57,545 nt of DNA. Origin: an uncultured Bacteroides sp. GTDB lineage: Bacteria > Bacteroidota > Bacteroidia > Bacteroidales > Bacteroidaceae. A model generated the notes under the pieces. It saw nothing but the letters and a program-made list of their open reading frames with translations. It was not told the DNA's origin and did not search any database. The stretch's first letter is position 1; every line of letters begins with the position of its first letter. The stretch lies in contig CAMFND010000146.1 in the NCBI GenBank assembly GCA_945965395.1, positions 1 through 57,545 on the forward strand, read 5' to 3'. The position numbers and the translations under genes were made by a program. Positions 25,452 through 35,735 of the stretch are shown piece after piece.

Positions 25452-28400
25452 ATGAGATATTTCAATAAGGCTATGTTAGTAGCCTCAGCAGCGCTTTGCC
25501 TGAACTTATCGGTCTTTTCTCAGAATATTACACTGAAAACCGGTAATGTAACGGTAAAGGAGGCGATGGAACAGTTGAAGAAGTCGTCAGGGTATTCGTT
25601 TGTGTTTTCATCAGTTGATGTGGATACGCAGAAACACATTTCCATTTCCGTGCAAGACGGGAATATAGATGATGTGGTTCGGCAAATCTTGGCTGGCCAA
25701 ATAGGAATTACTTATGAGATTAAAGATAAGAATATTATTATAAAAAAGTCCGAGAATGGGGTGGTTTCGTCCAAAAAGTTGCAGACAAAAGGATCTGTTC
25801 GGGATGTGAATGGCGAACCGATTATTGGTGCAACAGTCATGGAACGAGGAACTTCTAATGGTACGATTACGGACATTGACGGTAATTTTATGTTGGAAGT
25901 GCCCGAAGGAGCTATGCTAGACATTTCGTATGTAGGGTACAAGAACCAAAGTGTACAAGTGCTTTCAGGGAAACAAATAGCTATTAGTTTAAGAGAAGAT
26001 TCTGAAACGTTGGATGAAGTCGTAGTCATTGGTTATGGAGCACAGAAAAAGGTGAATGTGATAGGCTCTATTGCAACATTAGACAGTGAAACTTTAGAAT
26101 CACGTGCGGTTCCGGATGTTTCCAATATGTTGACTGGCCAGTTATCTGGAGTAACTATCACACAGACAAGTGGAAATCCGGGACAAGATGCCGGTACAAT
26201 TCGTGTACGTGGAGTAGGCTCTTTCGGAGCTACTCCTGATCCGTTGGTGCTGATTGATGGGATGCCTGGTTCTCTTAGTGATTTGACTCCATCGGAAATA
26301 GAAAATATTTCAGTGCTGAAGGATGCGGCTTCGGCTGCTATTTATGGTTCCCGTGCGGCAAATGGAGTAATCCTCGTAACTACAAAGGAAGGAAAGGCAG
26401 GCAAAACACATATTACCTACAATGGTTCTATAGGTATGAGTCAGGCTACGGAATTACCTGATTTTGCCCATTCGTATGAGTATGCTGAGTACTATAATAT
26501 GGCAATGGGAACAGAAACTTACACTCCAGAGATGATTCGGAAATATCGTGATGGTTCCGATCCGGACAATTATGCTGATGAAATGTATTTGGATGAATTG
26601 CTTGGTGGACATGCCTTGCAGACTAAGCATGAATTAAGTGTGAATGGAGGTTCTGGAAAACTTCAGTATATGGCTTCACTTGGATATCTTCGTCAGAATG
26701 GTTTACTGGATAATAATTATTATAACCGTTACAATGCAAGAGTAAACCTGAATGCGGAAATTGCTAAAAATGTGTCACTTAGTGTGAGAGTTAGCGGAAT
26801 GACATCTGATAGGCATGAACCTTCTACTCCTGGAGTACTTGATAATGAGGGATTCAAAGGTATTATAGCAAATGCTGTCCGTTATCCGGGACTGACACCT
26901 AGTTATTTATCAACTGGTGAAATCGGTCCGGGACCCAAATTACAGGGTACCCCAGTGGCGTGGGTGAATTGTGCTTCTTTTTACCGTGAGGATTTTGATA
27001 AATTCAATGGTAATATAGAGCTTACTTGGAAACCTATAAAAGGACTTACATTGAGAGCTATTGGTGGATATAACTATGCATTAAGCACTATCCGTAATTA
27101 TCGGGCAGATATGCCGCTGGCCGGAGGGCAGAGTACAGGTCCTTCATCTTTAACCAATTCCATGGAGCGTACTGTATATAAGACATTTCAGGCCGTAGCC
27201 GATTATAATACTATTATTGCAAAGAGACATAATTTGTCGGTACTATTAGGTTATACTTGGGAAGACGAAGGACAACGAACATTAAGTGGAAGCCGTAATA
27301 ACTTTCCATCAGATGATGTGCCGTATCTGGGAGCAGGTGGAGCTGACGGTCAAACTAATGATGGAGGTGGATATGACTGGGCAATACAGTCTGTTTTTGG
27401 TCGTTTGACTTATAATTATGATCAGCGGTATCTTTTTGAGACGACTATGAGATATGACGGCTCTTCAAGGTTCCCGTCAAATACAAAATTCGGTTTTTTC
27501 CCTTCTGTAGCTGCCGGATGGCGTGTGTCTGAAGAAAAATTCTGGAAAGAGAGAAATGTGTCCGACTGGTTCAATAATTTGAAACTAAAGGCTTCTTATG
27601 GTATATTGGGAAATAATAATATCGGTAATTATCCTTACCAGTCTGTATATACTTTGGGGGAGGCACAGAATTATGTGTTTGGAGGCGTATATACCCAAGG
27701 TGCAGCTGTTACGACTTATGTAGATCCGACGTTGAAATGGGAACGGACGCGTACGGCTGATTTTGGTATCGAGACGGGTTTCTTTGATAATAAACTGACC
27801 TTGAATGCTACTTATTTTCATCGAAAGACAACGGACGTGCTTTACAAGCCTGCGGCTAGTTATTCTTCTATTTTTGGTTTGGCCATCTCAGAGGTTAATA
27901 CCGGTGAATTGGAAAACAAGGGATGGGAGTTTGAGATAGGACATCAAAATACAATCGGTGATTTCCATTATCATGTTAATGGTAATTTTTCTATCATTAA
28001 AAACAAAGTTCTAACATTGGGAATGGGAAATGTAACCCAAAATAATGGTATGATAGGTAATGGAAGCGATTTGTTTATTGGCTATCCGATGGAGATGTTT
28101 TATGGGTATAAGACAGATGGTGTGTTTCTTACGGACGCAGAAGTGAACGATTGGTATGATCAGACTGAAATAGCCAAAGGTTCACAGGCTGGAGATATCC
28201 GTTATGTAGACATTACAGGTGATGGAAAAGTAACGCCTGATGACAGAACATACTTAGGATCACGTATTCCGAAATATACTTTTGGCCTGAATTTGGGTGC
28301 TGAATATAAAGGATTTGATTTTAGTATGTTAATACAGGGAGTTGCTGGTGTAAAAGGTACGCTTTCTGTATATGCCGGATATGCTTTTTATCAGGAAGGC

Positions 28401-28757
28401 AATATACAGCGTTGGCAGATGGAAAATTGCTGGAATGTACAGCAAGACAATCGTTATCCTGAATATCCGCGTTTGGAAGTTATGTCAAATGCGGGAAGCA
28501 ATAATACTTTAACTTCGGATTATTGGGTGTTGAATGCTTCTTATGTCAAAGTCCGTAATATCCAGTTTGGCTATACATTGCCTGAATCTGTGACTCGGAA
28601 GTTTGGTTCCAGTGGTATGCGTTTTTATGTAAGTTTGGATAATCCACTGACATTTAAAAGCTATCGTGAAGGTTGGGATCCTGAGAATACAAGTAATGAT
28701 GGACAATATTATCCAACTATGTCTACTTACACCTTTGGTTTAACATTAAAATTCTAA
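25452..28757 (+). CDS. SusC/RagA TonB-dependent receptor with STN signalling domain
   Basis: This 1101-residue outer-membrane receptor starts with a signal peptide (1-23), then a secretin/TonB N-terminal (STN) domain (about 24-100, ITLKTGNVTVKEAMEQLKKSSG). A carboxypeptidase-regulatory-like domain (about 112-190), plug (DEVVVIGYGAQKKVNV, DPLVLIDGMPG, NISVLKDAASAAIYGSRAANG) and barrel ending in TFGLTLKF follow. The STN domain is the part that talks to FecR, so this receptor both imports and senses its ligand. It is paired with the SusD gene 6 bases downstream. The ligand is probably a sulfated host glycan, judging from the sulfatase. Confidence 0.9.
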   Translation: MRYFNKAMLVASAALCLNLSVFSQNITLKTGNVTVKEAMEQLKKSSGYSFVFSSVDVDTQKHISISVQDGNIDDVVRQILAGQIGITYEIKDKNIIIKKSENGVVSSKKLQTKGSVRDVNGEPIIGATVMERGTSNGTITDIDGNFMLEVPEGAMLDISYVGYKNQSVQVLSGKQIAISLREDSETLDEVVVIGYGAQKKVNVIGSIATLDSETLESRAVPDVSNMLTGQLSGVTITQTSGNPGQDAGTIRVRGVGSFGATPDPLVLIDGMPGSLSDLTPSEIENISVLKDAASAAIYGSRAANGVILVTTKEGKAGKTHITYNGSIGMSQATELPDFAHSYEYAEYYNMAMGTETYTPEMIRKYRDGSDPDNYADEMYLDELLGGHALQTKHELSVNGGSGKLQYMASLGYLRQNGLLDNNYYNRYNARVNLNAEIAKNVSLSVRVSGMTSDRHEPSTPGVLDNEGFKGIIANAVRYPGLTPSYLSTGEIGPGPKLQGTPVAWVNCASFYREDFDKFNGNIELTWKPIKGLTLRAIGGYNYALSTIRNYRADMPLAGGQSTGPSSLTNSMERTVYKTFQAVADYNTIIAKRHNLSVLLGYTWEDEGQRTLSGSRNNFPSDDVPYLGAGGADGQTNDGGGYDWAIQSVFGRLTYNYDQRYLFETTMRYDGSSRFPSNTKFGFFPSVAAGWRVSEEKFWKERNVSDWFNNLKLKASYGILGNNNIGNYPYQSVYTLGEAQNYVFGGVYTQGAAVTTYVDPTLKWERTRTADFGIETGFFDNKLTLNATYFHRKTTDVLYKPAASYSSIFGLAISEVNTGELENKGWEFEIGHQNTIGDFHYHVNGNFSIIKNKVLTLGMGNVTQNNGMIGNGSDLFIGYPMEMFYGYKTDGVFLTDAEVNDWYDQTEIAKGSQAGDIRYVDITGDGKVTPDDRTYLGSRIPKYTFGLNLGAEYKGFDFSMLIQGVAGVKGTLSVYAGYAFYQEGNIQRWQMENCWNVQQDNRYPEYPRLEVMSNAGSNNTLTSDYWVLNASYVKVRNIQFGYTLPESVTRKFGSSGMRFYVSLDNPLTFKSYREGWDPENTSNDGQYYPTMSTYTFGLTLKF

Positions 28758-28763
28758 AGCCTT

Positions 28764-30404
28764 ATGAAATGTTCTAAATATTTGATGCTTGCTACCTTGC
28801 TTGCTTCATTGTCTTTCTCGTCATGTGACTTGGAAAGATTGCCTCTGACCGACCTATCGGAAGAAAATTTTTGGAATGATGAAAAAAATGCAGAACTTGC
28901 CTTGACTGCTCTTTATCGTGGAAAGATAACTAATGGCTTGGAATATAGCGTGTCTGATTTCTGGTCTTATCATGGGTTGCTGTTTATGGAACATTTGACA
29001 GACAATGCGTTTGATCGCAGGGGAGAAAATAATGACTTTTACAAGATATCTAGTGGGCAGTTGCTGAACACGAATTCTTTTATCGCGAATTATTGGTCGT
29101 CGGCTTATTCACGCATTGGTAAATGCAATCGTTTTCTGGAAGGAATGCAAAAAATGCCAGAATCAGACCAGAATAAAAGGATGATAGCTGAAGCTCGTTT
29201 TTTGCGTGCGACTCAATATCATTATCTGGCAAGTTATTTTAAGGATGTACCGTTAGTAACCACTGTGTTGAGTGGTGAGGAGGCCAATACGGTAAAAAGA
29301 AGTACACAATCTGAAATATTGGCATGGTGTGCTACTGAATTTAAAGAAGCTGCTGCAGATTTGCCACGCTTTAAGGATCTTGCTTCAAGTGAAACGGGCC
29401 GTGCCTGCAAACAGGCTGCTTTGGCTTTTCTAGGTCGCACATGTATGCTTCAAAAAGATTGGGCGAGTGGAGCTGCCGCTTATAAGGAAATCATAGATTA
29501 TGGAGACAATGATATCCACACGAGTTATCCGGAATTATTCTGGCCAGGTACCGGGGTTGGCAATAAAGAGAATATTTTCTATATTGCTTATTTGGAGAAT
29601 TATTTTGGCTGTGGTATGCCTCAGCAAGTGCTTCCAGCTAAAGATGGAGGATGGAGTCTTTCCAATCCTTCTGCCGGCTTGTTTGAATCTTATGAATTTG
29701 TTGATGGTACTCCGTTCAGTTATGATGACCCACGTTATAATCCAAATAATTTAGGAGAGAACCGTGACCCTCGTTTGGACTATACTTTGTTTTATAATGG
29801 TGCGGATTTTATGGGTACAACGTATCGCATGAGTCCAGATTATGAAGCTTCTGCTAAAGAGCGACTTGATTATTCGTCAGAAGCATCAAAAACAGGTTTC
29901 ATGTGGCGGAAGTATTTTGATGAGAATCCGATTAATGATATTCAAAGCTATAGCGCAGTGACACCTATAATTCGTTATGCGGAAGTGTTGTTGGGTTATC
30001 TGGAATGTTTGATTGAAGGGGGAGAGGTTATTGATAAGCCTATATTAGATGCTACAATCAACAAAGTGCGTGGTCGTGCCGGGGTAGAGATGCCTCCTAT
30101 TACAGAAACAGATCCGTCTATTTTACGGGAAAGACTCCGTAACGAACGAAGAATAGAATTGGCCTATGAGGGAATACGTTATTGGGATTTATTGCGTTGG
30201 GAAATTGCAGACAAGGTTTTAGTTGGAGAAGTTTGGGGAGCACCTTACCCTTCTTCTACTACTTATGCTTCCTCTACTAAGGAAATAGATCCTACAGGGA
30301 ATTGTCGTTGGTATGTTGGACGTCGTGATTTTCGCAATCCGCAAGATTATAAATGGCCTATTCCTTTGTCAGAGCAGAATATAAATCCCAATTTACGTGA
30401 TTAG
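28764..30404 (+). CDS. SusD/RagB-type glycan-binding lipoprotein
   Basis: This 546-residue surface lipoprotein has the lipobox SFSSC (Cys about 21), followed by DLERLPLTDLSEENFWNDEKNAELAL. TPR-type helices include MIAEARFLRATQYHYLASYFKDVPLV, and the C-terminal RagB region LRNERRIELAYEGIRYWDLLRWE is present. It is the lid and ligand-binding partner of the preceding SusC. The gap to the sulfatase gene is 20 bases, suggesting one transcript. Confidence 0.9.
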   Translation: MKCSKYLMLATLLASLSFSSCDLERLPLTDLSEENFWNDEKNAELALTALYRGKITNGLEYSVSDFWSYHGLLFMEHLTDNAFDRRGENNDFYKISSGQLLNTNSFIANYWSSAYSRIGKCNRFLEGMQKMPESDQNKRMIAEARFLRATQYHYLASYFKDVPLVTTVLSGEEANTVKRSTQSEILAWCATEFKEAAADLPRFKDLASSETGRACKQAALAFLGRTCMLQKDWASGAAAYKEIIDYGDNDIHTSYPELFWPGTGVGNKENIFYIAYLENYFGCGMPQQVLPAKDGGWSLSNPSAGLFESYEFVDGTPFSYDDPRYNPNNLGENRDPRLDYTLFYNGADFMGTTYRMSPDYEASAKERLDYSSEASKTGFMWRKYFDENPINDIQSYSAVTPIIRYAEVLLGYLECLIEGGEVIDKPILDATINKVRGRAGVEMPPITETDPSILRERLRNERRIELAYEGIRYWDLLRWEIADKVLVGEVWGAPYPSSTTYASSTKEIDPTGNCRWYVGRRDFRNPQDYKWPIPLSEQNINPNLRD

Positions 30405-30424
30405 TACTGATAATAATTAATGAT

Positions 30425-31981
30425 ATGAAAATACAGTATTTAACATTCTCTCTACTCTCTCCGTTTGTTTGTAATTGGGTTAGTGGAGCTTCTGTGGAAG
30501 ATAGCAATAAGAATGAGGTAACTGAACGCCTATTGCCCAATGTCATTATCATTTATGCAGATGATTTGGGGTATGGTGATCTGCAATGTTATGGCGCGAA
30601 AAATATAGAGACGCCAAATGTGAACAAGCTGGCTGATGAAGGGTTACGTTTTACGAATATGCATGCTGTGGCTGCTACCAGTACTCCTTCACGTTATTCA
30701 TTATTGACGGGTGAATATGCTTGGAGGAAAAAAGGTACAGATGTTGCAGCTGGAAATGCAGGAATGATTATTCGTCCTGAACAATATACTATGGCTGATA
30801 TGTTTAAGCATTCTGGTTATGTGACTGGAGCCGTTGGCAAGTGGCATTTAGGCTTAGGTGATAAGACTGGTGAGCAGGATTGGAATGCTCCTTTACCTGT
30901 TTCTTTGGCTGATTTGGGATTTGACTATCATTATATTATGGCTGCTACAGCTGACCGTGTTCCTTGCGTATTTATAGAGAATGGACAAGTGGCGGGATAT
31001 GATCCGACAGCTCCTATCGAGGTGAGTTATAAGCAAAATTTTCCAGGAGAACCTACAGGAAAAGACAATCCTGAGCTATTGTATAACCTGAAGCCAAGCC
31101 ATGGGCATGACATGTCAATTGTGAACGGTATTAGCCGTATTGGATACATGAAAGGAGGTGGAAAGGCATTGTGGAAAGATGAGAATATTGCTGATTCTAT
31201 TACTTCGCATGCTATTGATTTTATCAGCCAGCATCAAAATGAACCGTTTTTTCTTTATTTTGCAACAAATGACGTGCATGTACCCCGTTTCCCCCACGAA
31301 CGTTTTCGAGGAAAAAGTCCGATGGGGTTGCGTGGAGATGCTATTCTGCAATTTGACTGGAGTGTAGGCCAAATTATGAAAACGTTAGATAGATTGGGTT
31401 TAACAGAAAATACGCTTGTTATTTTGTCTAGTGACAATGGGCCGGTTGTGGATGATGGTTATGATGATCGAGCTGAAGAGCTATTGAATGGGCATACGCC
31501 TTCCGGACCGTTAAGAGGTTATAAGTATAGTGCTTTTGAAGGTGGAACAACTGTTCCTGCCATTGTGCGCTGGCCAAAAATGATACAAAAAAAGGGCGTA
31601 TCAAATGTGTTGATGTCGCAGATTGACTGGATGGCTTCATTAGGAGAGTTGATTCATGCACATTTACCTAAAGGGAGTGCTCCTGATAGTTGGAACCGGT
31701 TAGGTAATCTATTGGGTACGGATAATACAGATCGTTCCTGGGTTGTAGAGTTTGCGGCTAATCATGTATTGTCTATCCGAACTAAAGATTGGAAATATAT
31801 AGAACCAAATGATGGGCCACGCATGATTACTTGGGGACCGAGAATAGAAACAGGTAATGACAGTATTCCACAATTGTATGAAATGAAGAAAGTTAACGAA
31901 CAAGAAAATGTAGCGGCTCAATATCCTGAAAAGTTATTTGAAATGCAGACTTTGTTGCGAAAAGCGAAATTAGGTCAGTAG
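30425..31981 (+). CDS. Family S1 sulfatase, serine type
   Basis: This 518-residue secreted sulfatase has a signal peptide (about 1-21). The metal-binding start is IIYADDLGYGDLQCYG, and the modification motif is S-T-P-S-R at residues 86-90. The serine (not cysteine) is oxidised to formylglycine by a radical-SAM maturase (anSME), which is not encoded in this window. Further landmarks are GAVGKWHLGLG, LSSDNGPV and a C-terminal subdomain. It is the only catabolic enzyme of this locus, consistent with desulfation of mucin or another host glycan. The S1 subfamily cannot be set by eye. Confidence 0.88.
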   Translation: MKIQYLTFSLLSPFVCNWVSGASVEDSNKNEVTERLLPNVIIIYADDLGYGDLQCYGAKNIETPNVNKLADEGLRFTNMHAVAATSTPSRYSLLTGEYAWRKKGTDVAAGNAGMIIRPEQYTMADMFKHSGYVTGAVGKWHLGLGDKTGEQDWNAPLPVSLADLGFDYHYIMAATADRVPCVFIENGQVAGYDPTAPIEVSYKQNFPGEPTGKDNPELLYNLKPSHGHDMSIVNGISRIGYMKGGGKALWKDENIADSITSHAIDFISQHQNEPFFLYFATNDVHVPRFPHERFRGKSPMGLRGDAILQFDWSVGQIMKTLDRLGLTENTLVILSSDNGPVVDDGYDDRAEELLNGHTPSGPLRGYKYSAFEGGTTVPAIVRWPKMIQKKGVSNVLMSQIDWMASLGELIHAHLPKGSAPDSWNRLGNLLGTDNTDRSWVVEFAANHVLSIRTKDWKYIEPNDGPRMITWGPRIETGNDSIPQLYEMKKVNEQENVAAQYPEKLFEMQTLLRKAKLGQ

Positions 31982-32062
31982 TTGTAAAGCTATTTAGTTG
32001 GTGCTCTAAAGGAGAATCAATGGATAGACTTACTTAAAGTCTGTAAATTATAATATAAAAAT

Positions 32063-32118
32063 CTCCTGCTTTAGCTTTCATTTACCTTAATGATATGTCT
32101 AAAAGTAGGAGGTTTTTT
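32063..32118 (+). terminator. Terminator after the sulfatase gene
   Basis: CTCCTGCTTTAG pairs with CTAAAAGTAGGAG (one bulge), with an inner stem TCATT/AATGA, followed by GTTTTTT. It ends the ECF-SusCD-sulfatase transcript before the rhamnosidase gene. Confidence 0.75.
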
Positions 32119-32151
32119 ATTTTTAATTTTTTTGTAATTCTATTTGAGATA

Positions 32152-32183
32152 ATCTCTTTTTGTATGATAAATCTCTTTTTGTA
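32152..32183 (+). repeat. Direct repeat upstream of rhamnosidase
   Basis: ATCTCTTTTTGTA occurs at 32152-32164 and again at 32171-32183, a 19-bp period, ending 30 bases before the start codon. AraC-type regulators bind direct repeats of roughly two helical turns, and one is encoded nearby. No consensus -33/-7 pair was found in this gap. Confidence 0.45.
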
Positions 32184-32213
32184 ATTTCGAGAGAAATTTA
32201 ATTATAATGAGGT

Positions 32214-35200
32214 ATGGGTAGAAAATCTTTTTTGATAATAATTTTGTTAGGAATAATTTTATCGAGCAGCACTTATAGGAAGGAATACATGTCAATAGCT
32301 GAAATGAAAGTGGGGTTAGCTGAGAATCCTTTAGGGTTAGATACGTCAGTCCCCAGATTCGGCTGGCAACTTGTAAGTAACCCACACGAAAGAGGCATAT
32401 ATCAGACAGCTTATCAATTAGAGGTAAAGGATGAGGCTGGAAAGGTAGTCTGGAATTCCGGAAAAGTGACAACAGATGTGTCCCAGCATGTGACTTATCA
32501 GGGAGAGGCGTTGAAGCCGGCTACCCGTTATACCTGGAAAGTAAAAATCTGGAACAATAAGGGAGAAATTGCGGAAAAAGATTCTTGGTTTGAGACAAGC
32601 CTGATGACGTCTGATGATAAAGAGGGCTGGAACGGAGCACGTTGGATTGGAGGCAGTGACGAGGATATGGTGCTTTATTCACATTATTTGCCAGTATTCA
32701 GACTGGATTGTTCATTTCAGATGAAAAAGCAGGCTGCGTCGCGTAAGATAGCATTTGTGTATGGTGCCAACGATGAACGTCTGATGGATGCGAATAAGAA
32801 CATTTATCACATTGCCAGCGGAAAGGATGAGTCATACATAAAAATAGAATTCGATTTGTCTCCTTTGAAAGACGGACGAAATGCCTGGGTACATATTTAT
32901 CGTGCCGGTTATCGGCCGGATGACAAACTTTCTGTTCCTTTGAAATCTTTTATGTTGCCCGCTGATGTGCTGAATGCGGAGAATCAATATCAGTCGCATA
33001 CGTTCTCTTTGTATTCCAATCTGGGTTTCACTACACTGAAAAAAGGAGAGGTGCAGATTGGGGAAGTGAATCTGAATCCTTTGGGACAGGGAGGTGATTT
33101 CGTGGCGTTTCCGGTAGTCGGTGATGTGGGGTATGTGTTGGAGCACGCAACTGATTTTTCAGGAGTCAGAACGGATATTCGCAATTTCCGGAGTCCGGAG
33201 AACAAGTTAGCTTCTGTCACCTTGGATGCTAAACTGTTGAATGGCGCAAAGAAGTGCTATGTACAGAATCCCAGCCGTAACGCTATGCCGATGCTGCGTA
33301 CGGAGTTTGTGACTTCCTCCCATAAGGTTCGTAAGGCGCGTTTGTATGTGACTTCCCGGGGTATTTATGAAATATATCTCAACGGACAGCGTGTGGGAGA
33401 GGACTATTTTAATCCGGGTGTGACACAGTATAATAAAACGCATCTGTATCAGGTGTACGATGTGACAAAACTGATTGCGAAAGGGAAGAATGCCGTTGGA
33501 GCAATTTTGGCCGAAGGATGGTGGAGCGGAGGAGCAACTTATGCCGGAGAAAACTGGAATTTCTTTGGTGACCGTCAGTCGTTGCTGGCACAGTTGGTTG
33601 TGACTTATGAAGATGGTCAGGTACAGACAATCGTAACTTCTCCAGATACGTGGAAGTATTTTAATCAGGGGCCTGTGGTGTATGGTAGTTTCTTTCAGGG
33701 CGAGGTATATGATGCCTTGAGAGAAAAAGCGATTGAAGGATGGACGAAAGCGGGATATGATGATTCGGCCTGGACGAAAGCAGTAGAAGTCTCGCTCGGA
33801 GGTCATGTCAGTCGGTTAGGTGGAGGAACAATGCCAAAAGTCGATGATTATTCTAATTTCCACTTGGTGGCTCAATACGGTCAGACGGTAAAGGCCATTC
33901 AGAAGCTGACGGCACAATCGGTAGAAGAGGTTCGTCCGGGCATCTTTGTGTACGATATGGGGCAGAATATGGTGGGAGTGCCTGAAATCACCCTCAAGGG
34001 AATGAAGGCAGGACAGGAAATCAATCTGCGTTATGCCGAGGTGAAATATCCCGACTTGCCGCGTTATGCCGGAAATGAGGGAATGATTATGCTGGAAAAT
34101 ATTCGTGCAGCTATGGCGCAGGATAAATACATCACGAAAGGAGGAAATGAAATGATTGCGCCGAGATTTACCTATCATGGATACCGATTTATTGAGATTA
34201 CGGGCATAGACAAGGCTTTGCCGCTGGAGGATGTGAAAGGAGTGGTGTTGAGTTCGATTGACGGACTGGCATCTAAGTATGAAACGTCTAATGAGAAGGT
34301 TAACCAGTTGTGGCACAATATTGTGTGGTCTACTTATGCCAATTTCTTCTCTATCCCAACCGACTGTCCGCAACGTAACGAGCGTTTGGGATGGGCGGGT
34401 GATATATCGGTCTTCTCCCGCACGGCTACTTACCTGGTAGATGTGCCGCAGTTCTTGCGTCGTTATTTGTGTGCCATGAGGGACGTACAGCGTGAGGATG
34501 GCCGTTTCCCGGATGTGGCTCCTCTAGGTGGCGGATTTGGTGGTCTACTGTGGGGAAGTGCAGGTATTACAGTGCCGTGGGAAGTGTATCAGCAATATGG
34601 TGACAAGAGCTTGCTGGCAGAGCACTATGAGGCGATGTGCCGTTATGTGGATTATGTGCGGACCAAGAATATCAATCCGGAGACGGGCGTACTGGAACAG
34701 GAGAAGGTCTGGGGAAACTTGGGTGACTGGCTGGGACCGGAGGATAACAAGAATGACAAGACACTGATGTGGGAAGCGTACTTTCTCTATGACCTGGACA
34801 TCATGAAAAAGGTGGCTCAGATTTTAGGTAAAAAGGAGGATGCAGAAAAGTTTGAGAAGTTGTATGACGAACGTAAGTCGTTTTTTAACCGTACATATAT
34901 CGACCCGCAGACGGCGAAAACGATTTCTTCGGGAACAAACGGTCCGGAAAAGGGAAAACTGGTGGATATACAGACCTCGTATGTGCTTCCTTTGTCTTTC
35001 GGCATTGTGAATCCGGAATGGAAAGAGCGGTTTGCAGCTAATCTGGCGCATACGGTGCAGCGGGAGAATGTGGCGGACGATGGAAAGACTTATCCGGCTT
35101 ATTCGCTGATGACGGGATTTATCGGTACGGCATGGATTAGCAAGGCACTTTCGGATAATGGATATGATGAGGTAGCCTATAACTTGTTGCAACAGACTAC

Positions 35201-35705
35201 TTATCCTTCGTGGTTGTATTCTGTGGAGCAGGGAGCTACTACCATTTGGGAACGCCTGAACTCGTATACGCATGTCGACGGATTTGGAGAGAACAACCGG
35301 ATGAACTCGTTTAACCATTATTCCTTTGGAGCCGTCGGGGCTTGGATGTATGCCTACTCGCTGGGAATTATGCGGGATGAGCATCATCCGGGATTCAAGC
35401 ATTTTGTGCTTTGTCCGAAGGTAGACCCTACAGGAAAGATGACTTTTGCCAGAGGATATTATGATTCGCTGTACGGACGTATAGAAAGCGCATGGGAAGT
35501 GAAGGATGGAGAAGTGAGGTATTCATTCACGGTTCCGGCGAATACCAGTGCGACACTTTATTTGACTGCTGCTTCAATGGATAGCGTAACTGAAAATGGT
35601 CGCGCGTTACAAGCTGGAAAAGAGGGTATAAAAGAAGTGACGTATCAGGGTGGAATGTGTAAGGCGGAATTGTTGTCGGGAACTTACCATTTTGTAGTGA
35701 AATAA
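32214..35705 (+). CDS. GH78 alpha-L-rhamnosidase
   Basis: This 1163-residue secreted enzyme has a signal peptide (about 1-21). Domains in order are a fibronectin-like N-terminal domain (LAENPLGLDTSVPRFGWQL), an inserted beta domain (about 130-330), a Bac_rhamnosid N-domain with YEIYLNGQRVGEDYFNPGVTQY, and the (alpha/alpha)6 catalytic barrel. The barrel contains TDCPQRNERLGWAGDI, with the conserved acidic residues, and TTIWERLNSY. A C-terminal beta domain ends the protein. It removes terminal rhamnose from plant glycans or glycosides, feeding the rha operon downstream. The gene ends at a bidirectional terminator shared with the AraC gene. Confidence 0.92.
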   Translation: MGRKSFLIIILLGIILSSSTYRKEYMSIAEMKVGLAENPLGLDTSVPRFGWQLVSNPHERGIYQTAYQLEVKDEAGKVVWNSGKVTTDVSQHVTYQGEALKPATRYTWKVKIWNNKGEIAEKDSWFETSLMTSDDKEGWNGARWIGGSDEDMVLYSHYLPVFRLDCSFQMKKQAASRKIAFVYGANDERLMDANKNIYHIASGKDESYIKIEFDLSPLKDGRNAWVHIYRAGYRPDDKLSVPLKSFMLPADVLNAENQYQSHTFSLYSNLGFTTLKKGEVQIGEVNLNPLGQGGDFVAFPVVGDVGYVLEHATDFSGVRTDIRNFRSPENKLASVTLDAKLLNGAKKCYVQNPSRNAMPMLRTEFVTSSHKVRKARLYVTSRGIYEIYLNGQRVGEDYFNPGVTQYNKTHLYQVYDVTKLIAKGKNAVGAILAEGWWSGGATYAGENWNFFGDRQSLLAQLVVTYEDGQVQTIVTSPDTWKYFNQGPVVYGSFFQGEVYDALREKAIEGWTKAGYDDSAWTKAVEVSLGGHVSRLGGGTMPKVDDYSNFHLVAQYGQTVKAIQKLTAQSVEEVRPGIFVYDMGQNMVGVPEITLKGMKAGQEINLRYAEVKYPDLPRYAGNEGMIMLENIRAAMAQDKYITKGGNEMIAPRFTYHGYRFIEITGIDKALPLEDVKGVVLSSIDGLASKYETSNEKVNQLWHNIVWSTYANFFSIPTDCPQRNERLGWAGDISVFSRTATYLVDVPQFLRRYLCAMRDVQREDGRFPDVAPLGGGFGGLLWGSAGITVPWEVYQQYGDKSLLAEHYEAMCRYVDYVRTKNINPETGVLEQEKVWGNLGDWLGPEDNKNDKTLMWEAYFLYDLDIMKKVAQILGKKEDAEKFEKLYDERKSFFNRTYIDPQTAKTISSGTNGPEKGKLVDIQTSYVLPLSFGIVNPEWKERFAANLAHTVQRENVADDGKTYPAYSLMTGFIGTAWISKALSDNGYDEVAYNLLQQTTYPSWLYSVEQGATTIWERLNSYTHVDGFGENNRMNSFNHYSFGAVGAWMYAYSLGIMRDEHHPGFKHFVLCPKVDPTGKMTFARGYYDSLYGRIESAWEVKDGEVRYSFTVPANTSATLYLTAASMDSVTENGRALQAGKEGIKEVTYQGGMCKAELLSGTYHFVVK

Positions 35706-35735
35706 TTCTCGGCTATACATCGGCATAAAACAAAG

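Noticed and set aside
33207..33806. Long minus-strand frame inside the rhamnosidase gene
   Set aside because: It is antisense to a well-supported GH78 gene, has no recognisable domains and no promoter. Similar shadow frames lie opposite nanO (10506-11012) and in the U32/dusB region.
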